This document shows positions 25,782 through 34,404 of a DNA stretch of 52,497 nt, piece by piece. Position 1 is the first letter of the stretch, and the number at the start of each line of letters is the position of its first letter. The position numbers and the translations under genes are program-made. The notes under the pieces were generated by a model. It was given only the letters and a program-made list of their open reading frames with translations. It made no database searches and had not been told where the DNA came from. The DNA comes from Sphingobacterium composti (GTDB taxonomy: Bacteria > Bacteroidota > Bacteroidia > Sphingobacteriales > Sphingobacteriaceae), in NCBI RefSeq assembly GCF_009829075.1, contig NZ_WUQZ01000023.1:1-52497 (forward strand). Reading direction: 5' to 3'.

Positions 25782-27263
25782 ATGAACTCACTCACGATAA
25801 ATAGATCAAATAAAAAAGTCGCAATATTAGGTGCAGGATTTTCTGGTCTTTCAGCGGCATGTTACGCGGCAAAAAAAGGATATGAGGTTCATGTATATGA
25901 AAAACACGCGATTGCAGGAGGTCGGGCAAGACAATTTACAACCGAAAGTGGCTTTACTTTCGATATGGGGCCTAGTTGGTATTGGATGCCGGATGTTTTT
26001 GAAGATTTTTTCAAAGATTTTGGATATACAACAAGTGATTTTTACTCATTGAAGTCACTTAATCCACAGTTTGAAATAATCTTTGACACTGATAAAGTTC
26101 AAATTCCAGAGCGATACGAGGATTTAAAAACTCTTTTTGAGAAATATGAACCAGGAGCTGGTCAAAGGCTAGACGGATTTATGCTTGCTGCCAAAAACAA
26201 GTATGAAGTTGGCATGAAGCAATTCATACTTAAACCATGTCACAGTTGGACAGAATTTGCATCTTTAGAAATTTTAAAGAACGCGACCAAATTAGACATA
26301 CTAAGCAATTTTGATACTTATGTAAGTAAATTTTTTAAAAATCCTTATCTCAAAATGATTATGGAATTTCCTGTCATTTTTTTAGGGGCTGCACCCTCCA
26401 ATATCCCTGCATTATATAGTATGATGAATTATGGTGGATACGCATTGGGCACTTGGTATCCTATGGGTGGATTTTATGAAGTGATCAAAGCTATGCAAAA
26501 TGTAGCTGAAAGTTTGGGAGTTAAGTTTCATTTTAATGCAGAAATAAGTGCTATAGAAACTTTGGGGAATCGAGCACAAACAATCAACATAAATGGAAAA
26601 AGTGATTTTTTTGATGAAATAATCAGTTCGATAGACTATCATCATACAGAAAAACTGCTATCCGAAAACGACAGAAATTACACTGATAAATACTGGAAAA
26701 CTAGAACCTTTGCTCCTTCCTGCTTGATTTTTTATTTAGGGGTGAAAGGCAAGGTGGAAAATCTAAAGCACCATACCTTATTTTTTGAAAATGAACTTGA
26801 TGCACATATAGATGATATTTACACATACAAAAGATGGCCTGAAAATCCATTATTTTATGTGTGTTGCCCATCGAAAACAGATCCTAGTGTCGCACCAGAA
26901 GAAGACGAGAATTTATTTTTGCTGATGCCAGTAGCTAATGACATTGCTGATGATGAAGCAACAAGAGAAAAGTACTTTAAAGAAATGATTGCACGCATCG
27001 AAAAGCATACGGGTACTTCTTATCTAAACAAACGTATTGTTTATAAAAAAAGCTATTGTGTCAATGATTTCAAGCTCGACTATAATGCTTATGGTGGAAA
27101 TGCATATGGACTTGCTAATACTTTGAAACAAACTGCTATCTTCAAACCAGCTATCCGAAATAAAAAGATAAAGAACCTACATTATACCGGACAATTAACA
27201 GTTCCTGGCCCTGGGGTCCCTCCTTCCATCATTTCAGGTAAAATAGTTGCAAACGAAATATAA
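25782..27263 (+). CDS. crtI: Phytoene desaturase
   Basis: 493-residue FAD enzyme that dehydrogenates phytoene in four steps to lycopene, peripheral to the inner membrane. The dinucleotide motif VAILGAGFSGLSAACYAAK lies near residue 13, GGRA near 47, and the C-terminal family signature LHYTGQLTVPGPGVPPS near 467. Length is normal. First gene of the operon crtI-crtB-orf-crtZ-crtYcd-idi, with crtB starting 10 bases after its stop. Confidence 0.95.
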   Translation: MNSLTINRSNKKVAILGAGFSGLSAACYAAKKGYEVHVYEKHAIAGGRARQFTTESGFTFDMGPSWYWMPDVFEDFFKDFGYTTSDFYSLKSLNPQFEIIFDTDKVQIPERYEDLKTLFEKYEPGAGQRLDGFMLAAKNKYEVGMKQFILKPCHSWTEFASLEILKNATKLDILSNFDTYVSKFFKNPYLKMIMEFPVIFLGAAPSNIPALYSMMNYGGYALGTWYPMGGFYEVIKAMQNVAESLGVKFHFNAEISAIETLGNRAQTININGKSDFFDEIISSIDYHHTEKLLSENDRNYTDKYWKTRTFAPSCLIFYLGVKGKVENLKHHTLFFENELDAHIDDIYTYKRWPENPLFYVCCPSKTDPSVAPEEDENLFLLMPVANDIADDEATREKYFKEMIARIEKHTGTSYLNKRIVYKKSYCVNDFKLDYNAYGGNAYGLANTLKQTAIFKPAIRNKKIKNLHYTGQLTVPGPGVPPSIISGKIVANEI

Positions 27264-27273
27264 AAACTAAGCT

Positions 27274-28110
27274 ATGAAAACACTTTATGATCAACTAGCG
27301 TACAAAATCAGTAAATGCACTACACAAACCTACAGCACATCTTTTTCTTTGGGTATCAAAGCATTAGACCCAAAACTTCGTCCTGCAATCTATGCCATTT
27401 ATGGTTTTGTTCGTCTTGCAGATGAGATCGTGGATAGCTTTCATGGATACGATCAATCTACGTTACTTAATCAACTGATAAAGGAGACGGATGAAGCACT
27501 TGTTAATAAAATTTCCATAAATCCAATCATACAATCTTTTCAAGAAACTGTACATCAATATAAAATAGACAAACAGCTAATCGATCAGTTTTTGCATAGC
27601 ATGTCTATGGACTTAGATAAAGTCATTTATACCAAAGCTAATTACGATGAATACATCTTAGGATCTGCTGAAGTAGTTGGTCTGATGTGTTTGCATGTAT
27701 TTGTTGAAGGTGATTTAAAAAGGTACGAAGAACTGAAGCCTTATGCTATGAAACTAGGAAGTGCTTTTCAAAAGATTAACTTTTTGCGTGATTTGAAAGA
27801 CGACTATTACACATTAGGAAGATTTTATTTTCCTAATTTAGATTTTATGGCATTCAATGATGAAACAAAGCAAATTATAGAGCATGAAATTGAAGGGGAA
27901 TTTAAAGAATCATTGGTAGGAATTAAAATATTACCTAATTCCTCCAAATTTGGTGTTTATCTTGCTTATAGATATTATTGGTCTTTGTTCAAGAAAATAA
28001 GAATGAAATCCAGTGATGATATTTTGCAAAAACGTACAAGCGTACCCAATACCGAAAAAATGTATTTGATGATGGAGAGCTATCTTAACTTAAAATTGGA
28101 TCGAATATGA
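27274..28110 (+). CDS. crtB: Phytoene synthase
   Basis: Condenses two geranylgeranyl diphosphates to phytoene. 278 residues with both Asp-rich Mg2+-diphosphate motifs: LADEIVDSF (about residue 50) and LRDLKDDY (about 172), plus the YCYxVAG-related region read as EYILGSAEVVGLM. The stop codon overlaps the next start in ATGA, so translation is coupled to the downstream orf. No GGPP synthase gene is in this cluster; it must be supplied from elsewhere. Confidence 0.95.
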   Translation: MKTLYDQLAYKISKCTTQTYSTSFSLGIKALDPKLRPAIYAIYGFVRLADEIVDSFHGYDQSTLLNQLIKETDEALVNKISINPIIQSFQETVHQYKIDKQLIDQFLHSMSMDLDKVIYTKANYDEYILGSAEVVGLMCLHVFVEGDLKRYEELKPYAMKLGSAFQKINFLRDLKDDYYTLGRFYFPNLDFMAFNDETKQIIEHEIEGEFKESLVGIKILPNSSKFGVYLAYRYYWSLFKKIRMKSSDDILQKRTSVPNTEKMYLMMESYLNLKLDRI

Positions 28111-28568
28111 GAATTTTAGTTGCTCTATTACTCTCTTTTTTAAGTTTAGGAGCTAAAGCACATGATTTTAATCTTTTGAGAAAAAACCTTGCTATAGCAC
28201 CAAATAATAAAAAAGTATGTTATACTATGCTTGAAGCGCTAGAGCAGAAAGAAAATAATAATAAAGAAATAGGATACTTAGGCGCCTATACAATGATTAA
28301 AGCGAATCATCAAATCAGCCCAATTCAGAAACTAAGTTCCTTCCGAAATGGTAAGAAGTTATTGGAAAAAGCAATTGATGCTGCTCCCACTGACATTGAA
28401 CTACGTTACATCAGGTATGCCATCCAAATTTCTATTCCTTCTTTCTTAGGTTACAAGGATAATTTGAATGAAGATAAAGCGTTTTTACAGGAAAAGTATA
28501 GAAACGCATCAGCTCCATTACAGGCTGATATTATAACATTAGTTAAGCTTAAAGCATCGAAAATATGA
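28107..28568 (+). CDS. Conserved small exported protein inside the carotenoid operon, 153 aa
   Basis: Signal peptide MRILVALLLSFLSLGAKAHD, then about 130 helical, Lys-rich residues with no known domain (ends IITLVKLKASKI). It overlaps crtB by four bases on its 5' side and crtZ by four on its 3' side, so it is translated as part of the pathway operon. An exported protein between phytoene synthase and hydroxylase might help handle or place carotenoids in the envelope, but no direct support exists. Confidence 0.75.
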   Translation: MRILVALLLSFLSLGAKAHDFNLLRKNLAIAPNNKKVCYTMLEALEQKENNNKEIGYLGAYTMIKANHQISPIQKLSSFRNGKKLLEKAIDAAPTDIELRYIRYAIQISIPSFLGYKDNLNEDKAFLQEKYRNASAPLQADIITLVKLKASKI

Positions 28569-29017
28569 ACGTATTAATTCTAATTTTGACTTTTGTATGT
28601 ATGGAACCAATTACTTGGTTTATGCATAAGTATGTCATGCATGGATTTTTATGGGCATTACATAAAGATCATCATGATCATTCTCATGAGGGAGTTTTCG
28701 AAAAAAACGATTATTTCTTCTTTATATTCTCTATACCTGCGATTGCTTTATTCTATTTCGGGACTGTAAATGGTTTGAGCTACCAATTTTTTATTGGCTT
28801 AGGAATTACTTTATATGGGATTGCTTATTTCTTTGTACATGACATTTTTATACACCAACGGATAAAATTATTGAGAGACACAAACTCTCCTTACCTATTA
28901 GCAATCCGTCGAGCACACAAACAACACCACAAACATGTAGGCAAAGAAGAAGGCGAATGCTTTGGATTCTTATTTGTACCTATAAAGTATTTTAAAATCT
29001 ATTTTAAGAAATCATGA
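28565..29017 (+). CDS. crtZ: Beta-carotene hydroxylase
   Basis: 150-residue integral membrane di-iron hydroxylase of the fatty acid hydroxylase superfamily; adds 3-OH groups to beta-ionone rings to give cryptoxanthin and zeaxanthin. The His motifs are visible: HKYVMH, HKDHHDHSH, HDIFIHQR and RRAHKQHHKH. Three to four membrane segments lie between them. Overlaps both neighbours by four bases (ATGA). Confidence 0.93.
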   Translation: MNVLILILTFVCMEPITWFMHKYVMHGFLWALHKDHHDHSHEGVFEKNDYFFFIFSIPAIALFYFGTVNGLSYQFFIGLGITLYGIAYFFVHDIFIHQRIKLLRDTNSPYLLAIRRAHKQHHKHVGKEEGECFGFLFVPIKYFKIYFKKS

Positions 29018-29724
29018 TATCCTTAACCTATATACTTATTAATTTTTTAACAATAATCATATGCTTTATCTTTTCATTTGATAAACGCATACGGTTTAAT
29101 CGTTATTTTAAGCCTTTTATATTGGCTAGTATTGTGGTGGCGATTCCTTTTATAATTTGGGATGCTATTTTTACAGCTCGTGGAGTTTGGTGGTTTAATA
29201 CTGATTATACGCTTGGTATCAGTTTACTAGGATTGCCTTTAGAAGAGTGTCTGTTCTTCATTTGTATACCTTTTAGCTGTACATTCACCTACTTTTGTCT
29301 TACTAAATTTTTTAATTTAGACTGGGCGAATGGCTTTAATAATATAATTGCATTTGTCACAATCATTGTCTGCGCTGTAGTAGCCCTAAGTTACAATGAT
29401 AGACTTTATACTTTTGTCACAGCTTTAGTGACTATCGGATCAATACTCTATTTACATTTCATTGATAAACAAGAGTGGATTGGTGAAGCATCTCTAGTAT
29501 ATACAATATTAATGCTTGGATTTTTACCTGTAAATGGTGTACTCACTGGAACCGGCTTAGAATCACCAATAGTTAATTACAATCCACAAGAATTTATGAA
29601 TATCCGCATTGGCACTATACCAATCGAAGATGCTGTGTATGGCTATGTGATGATTCTTTGGAACCTGTATTTTTTCAAAAAATTTTCTACTATAATTGAA
29701 CATAAATCAGCTGCAAATGAATAA
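29014..29724 (+). CDS. crtYcd: Lycopene beta-cyclase, fused CrtYc-CrtYd type
   Basis: 236 residues, six to seven membrane helices, composed of two homologous halves as in the fused heterodimeric (CrtYcd) cyclases of Bacteroidota and fungi. Each half has the PxEE/PxED signature: LGLPLEECLFF near residue 75 and GTIPIEDAVYGY near 207. Converts lycopene to beta-carotene. Overlaps crtZ by four bases and idi by eight. Confidence 0.92.
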   Translation: MISLTYILINFLTIIICFIFSFDKRIRFNRYFKPFILASIVVAIPFIIWDAIFTARGVWWFNTDYTLGISLLGLPLEECLFFICIPFSCTFTYFCLTKFFNLDWANGFNNIIAFVTIIVCAVVALSYNDRLYTFVTALVTIGSILYLHFIDKQEWIGEASLVYTILMLGFLPVNGVLTGTGLESPIVNYNPQEFMNIRIGTIPIEDAVYGYVMILWNLYFFKKFSTIIEHKSAANE

Positions 29725-30256
29725 AGAAAGAAATCATGTCGTTTTAGTTGACCAATACAACAACGAATTAGGAATAATGGAAAAGCAGGAAGCCCATGTT
29801 AAAGGTGTCTTACATCGTGCTTTTTCTATTTTTATATTCAATGAAAATGGTGAACTCTTACTTCAACAAAGGGCAGCTCATAAATATCATGGTGCCAATT
29901 TGTGGACTAATACATGTTGTTCACATCAACAGCAAGGAGAAAGTACGCTAGTCGCAGCTAAAGATAGATTGGCTTTTGAAATGAATATGAAAGCTGATCT
30001 TGACATTTTATTTTCTTTTATTTACCACGCTAAAGTAGAAAACAATCTAATAGAGCATGAATTAGATGTTGTATTATTCGGAATATCAAATAATAATCCA
30101 AGTCCAAATCCAGAGGAAGTAAAAGATTTTAAATGGATGGGTGCTAACGAATTAGAAGCATGGATGAATGAATCTCCGGAACACTTCACCTATTGGTTTA
30201 AAGATGTTTGGCACAGAGTCAAGGGTCATATGCAACAAAACATTGAGACAATTTAA
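29717..30256 (+). CDS. idi: Isopentenyl-diphosphate delta-isomerase, type 1
   Basis: Interconverts IPP and DMAPP, feeding the carotenoid pathway. 179 residues from the ATG at 29717, which overlaps the end of the cyclase gene; the upstream TTG at 29696 is not needed. Nudix-type fold with LLLQQRA, the active-site Cys in TNTCCSHQ (about residue 65) and the catalytic Glu in LIEHELDV (about 113). Last gene of the operon, followed by a strong terminator. Confidence 0.94.
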   Translation: MNKERNHVVLVDQYNNELGIMEKQEAHVKGVLHRAFSIFIFNENGELLLQQRAAHKYHGANLWTNTCCSHQQQGESTLVAAKDRLAFEMNMKADLDILFSFIYHAKVENNLIEHELDVVLFGISNNNPSPNPEEVKDFKWMGANELEAWMNESPEHFTYWFKDVWHRVKGHMQQNIETI

Positions 30257-30263
30257 ATAATAG

Positions 30264-30307
30264 GAAAACAAGGAAGGCATTGATAATTAAATGCCCTCCT
30301 TGTTTTA
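30264..30307. terminator. Bidirectional terminator between idi and metA
   Basis: Arms AAAACAAGGAAGGCATT and AATGCCCTCCTTGTTTT (one mismatch), with T-rich flanks on both sides, between converging genes. Confidence 0.85.
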
Positions 30308-30325
30308 TATAGTAACTATAATCTT

Positions 30326-31273
30326 TTATCCAGTATGATCTTGAATATCTCCCATTTTAGGTAAATCTCGAAGATCAAAAGGAGTTTCTTGATAAACGAA
30401 ATAATTAAGCCAATTATTAAACAACAAATTTGCATGACTTGTCCATCGCACCACAGGTTCTTGAGTTGGATCATCATTTCTATAGTAATTTTGAGGCACA
30501 GCGATATCAGCTCCTTTCTCTACATCTCGTGTATATTCCTCGTGCAAGGTATATGGATTATATTCCGAATGACCAGTTAAATAAAATTCACGACCACCTC
30601 GTGAGCTTAAAATAGCAATTCCTGCATCTGGAGATTCTGATAGAATTCGCAAACCACTCTTTGTTTGTACATCTTCTCGTTCTATAGTAGTATGTCTGCT
30701 GTGTGGAATAAAAAACTCATCATCAAAACCACGAAACAAAGGATGCTTTTTATCTGAAGCAGTATGTTGAAATACACCGAAAAGCTTATTATCCAAAGGA
30801 ACTTTTTCTACACCATAAAAATGGTACAACGCAGCTTGCGAAGCCCAACAAATATATAAGGACGAAGTAACGTGGGTCCGTGCCCAATTGAAAATTTTTG
30901 TTAATTCCTTCCAATAGTTTACCTCTTCGAAAGGTAGCATCTCTACTGGTGCGCCTGTCACGATAAGCCCATCGTAAAATTGTTCAGACACCTCATCAAA
31001 GTTCTTATAGAACATTTCCAAATGCTCTTGTGGTGTATTTTTGGAAACATGAGTTTCTAGACGAAGAAACTCCATCTCCACCTGCAAAGGATTATTTGAA
31101 AGCAATCGAATAAAATCAGTTTCCGTAGAAATCTTTAAAGGCATGAGATTCAAAACAAGTAAACGCAAGGGTCTAATATCTTGCTCGTTGGCACGCAAAC
31201 TACTCATTACGAAAATATTTTCCTGTTTCAACAGTTCTATCGCTGGCAAATTATCGGGTATCTTTACTGGCAT
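30326..31273 (-). CDS. metA: Homoserine O-acetyltransferase (MetA family)
   Basis: First committed step of methionine synthesis. 315 residues. The catalytic Cys is C142 in ICWASQ, and His235 and Glu237 are in TGHSEYN, at the numbering used for MetA of other bacteria. Residue 111, which sets acyl-CoA choice in this family (Gly for succinyl, Glu for acetyl), is Glu here, in GAPVEML, so acetyl-CoA is the predicted donor despite the common succinyltransferase label. Monocistronic; the leader contains a repeated CGCTTAA. Confidence 0.92.
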   Translation of the reverse strand: MPVKIPDNLPAIELLKQENIFVMSSLRANEQDIRPLRLLVLNLMPLKISTETDFIRLLSNNPLQVEMEFLRLETHVSKNTPQEHLEMFYKNFDEVSEQFYDGLIVTGAPVEMLPFEEVNYWKELTKIFNWARTHVTSSLYICWASQAALYHFYGVEKVPLDNKLFGVFQHTASDKKHPLFRGFDDEFFIPHSRHTTIEREDVQTKSGLRILSESPDAGIAILSSRGGREFYLTGHSEYNPYTLHEEYTRDVEKGADIAVPQNYYRNDDPTQEPVVRWTSHANLLFNNWLNYFVYQETPFDLRDLPKMGDIQDHTG

Positions 31274-31300
31274 AATATATCTAATTCTCCTCCTGTTTAG

Positions 31301-31330
31301 GTCTTTTAGCGCTTAATCAATACGCTTAAG
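31301..31330 (-). promoter_or_regulatory. Direct repeats in the metA leader
   Basis: CGCTTAA occurs twice, 13 bases apart start to start, in the region before metA (31311 and 31324 on the plus strand). On the coding strand the leader reads TTAAGCGTATTGATTAAGCG then GCTAAAAGACC. Part of this resembles a SAM-II riboswitch core, but the full pseudoknot is not apparent. A repressor or activator site is equally likely. Confidence 0.25.
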
Positions 31331-31487
31331 AAATAAGTCGCCAAATTACGACTTAAAGTTTGTTTATTAAAAATAAGAAGATACTTTTTTAAAAATTTGA
31401 TTTTCAGTAAACTTTAAAATTTTACATAAAGTTAATTTGCTTATCCATACTTTCTTCTTAGCTTCGCACTAAAGTAATTCTACCACT

Positions 31488-32240
31488 ATGCGCTCTTACA
31501 CAAAGATATTTGCATTACTTGTTGCTGTTTTGACATTAACAAACTGTAGCACACCACTTTTGACGCTACAAAAAGAAACGCACACCTATAAAATTGACAA
31601 TACTATTGCTGAAGATACAGCCATTGTTAATTACTATTTACCATTCAAAAAACAATTGGAAAATGAAATGAACCGTGTGATCGGTTATTCAGAGACCAAC
31701 CTTATGCGTAACCCATCACAACCAGAAAGCACGGCTGGAACTTTCTTCGCAGAAGGCTTACTAGAAATCGGAAAATCAATTGACCCTACAGCGCAAATTG
31801 CATTAGCTACCAAATTTGGCATTCGTGCAGATATCAAACAAGGAAATATTACTGTCGGAAATATTTTTGAGCTTATGCCGTTTGAAAATGCTATTACAAT
31901 TCTGGAATTGTCAGGTAATGATTTACAAACTTTAGCAAATTTCATAGCTAAAACGAATGGTCAACCTCTAGCTGGTATGACTATGGAAATAGAGGATAAC
32001 AAACCAAAATCAATTGTAATTCAAAATGAACCATTTGATATTAACAAAACTTATAAAATCGTTACTTACGATTATTTAGCAAATGGTGGTGATTACATCG
32101 AAGGTTTAGATCACCCACTCAAAAGAAACGATACAGGTATTATTGTACGTAAGGGTCTGATCGATTATGTAGAGCAATTAACTAAAGCAGGAATAACTAT
32201 CAATACACAATTAGATGGAAGAGTTAAAATCATTAAATAG
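31488..32240 (+). CDS. Lipoprotein with 5'-nucleotidase C-terminal domain
   Basis: 250 residues; the signal peptide ends in lipobox LTNC (Cys at residue 20), so it is a lipoprotein. The rest is the substrate-binding domain of UshA-type 5'-nucleotidases: ESTAGTFFAEGL, TVGNIFELMPFEN and YDYLANGGDYIEG, the last being the loop that stacks the nucleotide base. The catalytic metallophosphatase domain is encoded by the next gene, whose ATG lies 26 bases inside this one. The two products probably work together in the periplasm. Confidence 0.88.
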   Translation: MRSYTKIFALLVAVLTLTNCSTPLLTLQKETHTYKIDNTIAEDTAIVNYYLPFKKQLENEMNRVIGYSETNLMRNPSQPESTAGTFFAEGLLEIGKSIDPTAQIALATKFGIRADIKQGNITVGNIFELMPFENAITILELSGNDLQTLANFIAKTNGQPLAGMTMEIEDNKPKSIVIQNEPFDINKTYKIVTYDYLANGGDYIEGLDHPLKRNDTGIIVRKGLIDYVEQLTKAGITINTQLDGRVKIIK

Positions 32241-33162
32241 AAGAAATTTTCTTAGAAATCTAAGTTTATTAAGTGGAGCTTTTGCTGTAAATGGACTTCC
32301 TGAAATTGTTCAAGCAAAACCTCGCAAAGAAGTCAAAATAACGATCTTACATACTAACGATGTACATAGTCGCGTTGAGCCCTTTCCTATGGATGGATCA
32401 AGATTACAAGGGTTGGGAGGAGTTGCGCGAAGAAGTACTTTAATACAGCAAATACGTGCTAAAGAAAAGAACGTATTGTTATTTGATGCTGGCGATATGT
32501 TTCAAGGCACGCCTTACTTCAATCTTTTTGATGGTGAAGTGGAATTGACGTTGATGTCCAAATTAAAATACGATGCCGGGACTTTTGGAAATCACGAATT
32601 TGACAACGGAATAACTGGACTTCTGAAACATTTTGATAAAGCTAAATTTCCTTTCTTGACAGCCAACTATGACTTTAGTGAAACTTCTTTAGTAGGCAAA
32701 ACCAAAGAATATGAAATTTTTGAGCGTGATGGAATCAGAATTGGAGTTTTTGGGTTAGGCGTAAATATAGAAGGCTTAGTTGATAAGAATAATTACGCTG
32801 GAATGCGCTATTTGGATCCAATAGCTGTAGCAAAAAAAATTGTCCCTACGTTAAAGAGCAAACACAAATGTGATATTGTTATTTGTCTTTCGCACTTAGG
32901 CTATTCTTACAAAGAAGATAAAGTTTCTGATTTACGTCTTGCTGCAGCAACTCAGGATATTGATTTAATAATTGGTGGACATACACATACTTTCTTAGAA
33001 AAGCCCACAGAAGTACAAAATGCTGCGGGAAAAATCACCTTAGTGAATCAAGCTGCAAATGGCGGAGCTGTATTAGGACGTATTGATTTTATCTTCAATC
33101 CAATTACTAAGGAAAGGAAAGTAGCTTATAATAATTATATTCTGAATCAAGATTTAGTATAA
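32215..33162 (+). CDS. 5'-nucleotidase metallophosphatase domain, Tat-exported
   Basis: 315 residues. N-terminal twin-arginine signal: NRRNFLRNLSLLSGAFAV. The calcineurin-like phosphatase motifs follow in order: ILHTNDVHSR (metal Asp and His), DAGDMFQG, GNHEFD, LSHLGY and GGHTHTF. This is the catalytic half of an UshA-like 5'-nucleotidase without the C-terminal domain, which is supplied by the overlapping upstream lipoprotein gene. Start at ATG 32215, coupled to the preceding gene. Confidence 0.92.
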   Translation: MEELKSLNRRNFLRNLSLLSGAFAVNGLPEIVQAKPRKEVKITILHTNDVHSRVEPFPMDGSRLQGLGGVARRSTLIQQIRAKEKNVLLFDAGDMFQGTPYFNLFDGEVELTLMSKLKYDAGTFGNHEFDNGITGLLKHFDKAKFPFLTANYDFSETSLVGKTKEYEIFERDGIRIGVFGLGVNIEGLVDKNNYAGMRYLDPIAVAKKIVPTLKSKHKCDIVICLSHLGYSYKEDKVSDLRLAAATQDIDLIIGGHTHTFLEKPTEVQNAAGKITLVNQAANGGAVLGRIDFIFNPITKERKVAYNNYILNQDLV

Positions 33163-33186
33163 ATAAAAAATTAATATAAACAAACA

Positions 33187-34392
33187 TTGAAGTCTATATT
33201 TCAGATATATATAAATTCATATAAAGGATTATCTCCCGCTGCTTGGTTATTGGCATTAGTCATGCTCATCAACCGTACGGGATCTATGGTTATTCCTTTT
33301 TTAGGAATGTATATGTCATCTGAATTGAATTTCTCCAAAACACAAATCGGTTTAGTATTGGGATGTTTTGGATTAGGTTCGGTTTGTGGTTCTTGGCTAG
33401 GTGGATGGCTTACTGATAGATTTGGCAGTTTTAAAGTACAAGCTTTTTCCCAAATTGCCGTTATCCCGTTATTTCTAATACTACCTGCATTTCGAACTTT
33501 CGAGAGTCTAGCTGTGATGATATTTCTATTGACATTAGTAGCAGATATCTTTCGACCAGCGAACTCAGTTTCAGTTGCAAGATATGCAAAACCTGAAAAC
33601 ATCACACGTGCCTATTCTTTGAATCGTATGGCCGTAAATCTAGGATTTTCAATAGGCCCTGCCTTGGGAGGTTTCCTTGCATCAATTTCGTACAATTGGA
33701 TTTTTTATGGAAATGCTATTGGCGCAGGAGTTGCAGTTATTGTTTTTATATATTTCTTTCGAAATCGAACACCCAACAAATTACCCCTTAAAGAAGAAAA
33801 TTCAAAACCAAAAACCAAAGAGCGAAATGCTTATACAGATGGTTCTTTTGTGCTATTTAATATCCTATGTTGCCTCTTTTCGATGGGATTTCTACAATTA
33901 TTAAGCACACTACCCCTATTTTACAAGGATGCATATGCTTTAGATGCAGGGCAAATTGGTTTATTGCTTGGCTTTAGTGGTTTTGTGATTGTAATATTTG
34001 AAATGGTATTGGTTCACTTTGTAGAACATAGGTTCTCTGTACGTCAAATCATGTTTTGGGGTACCGTAGTGACAGCTATCTCCTATTATATGCTCAATCT
34101 TGATTTTGGCATTGTTTGGCTTTATATGGCTATGTTTATACTTTCCACAGGAGAAATGCTTGCCTTGCCATTTATGGCAACCATATCCATAAAAAGAGCT
34201 GGTTTAAATAATCAAGGTGCTTACATGGGTTTTAATTCCTTAGCATTTGCAGCAGCGAATATATTTTCACCATACTTTGGAACATATCTAGCAGAACATT
34301 TTGGGTATAATGTACTATGGACAGTTGCAGGTACGACTCTACTTACAGCCGCAATAGGATTTTATTGGATTATTGGTAGAATGAAGATATAG
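33187..34392 (+). CDS. MFS transporter, 12 membrane segments
   Basis: 401 residues with 12 hydrophobic segments and the loop 2-3 signature GWLTDRFGSFKV (about residue 78). Likely drug/proton antiporter or peptide/sugar exporter; substrate cannot be told. An in-frame stop lies shortly upstream and the first ATG falls inside the first membrane helix, so the TTG at 33187 is the probable start. It begins 24 bases after the 5'-nucleotidase and may be part of the same transcript. A role in nucleoside movement is possible only by context. Confidence 0.85.
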   Translation: MKSIFQIYINSYKGLSPAAWLLALVMLINRTGSMVIPFLGMYMSSELNFSKTQIGLVLGCFGLGSVCGSWLGGWLTDRFGSFKVQAFSQIAVIPLFLILPAFRTFESLAVMIFLLTLVADIFRPANSVSVARYAKPENITRAYSLNRMAVNLGFSIGPALGGFLASISYNWIFYGNAIGAGVAVIVFIYFFRNRTPNKLPLKEENSKPKTKERNAYTDGSFVLFNILCCLFSMGFLQLLSTLPLFYKDAYALDAGQIGLLLGFSGFVIVIFEMVLVHFVEHRFSVRQIMFWGTVVTAISYYMLNLDFGIVWLYMAMFILSTGEMLALPFMATISIKRAGLNNQGAYMGFNSLAFAAANIFSPYFGTYLAEHFGYNVLWTVAGTTLLTAAIGFYWIIGRMKI

Positions 34393-34404
34393 CTTAACAA
34401 GTTA

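Noticed and set aside
33201..33605. 134-residue antisense frame in the MFS gene
   Set aside because: Opposite a gene with clear membrane segments and MFS motif; shadow.
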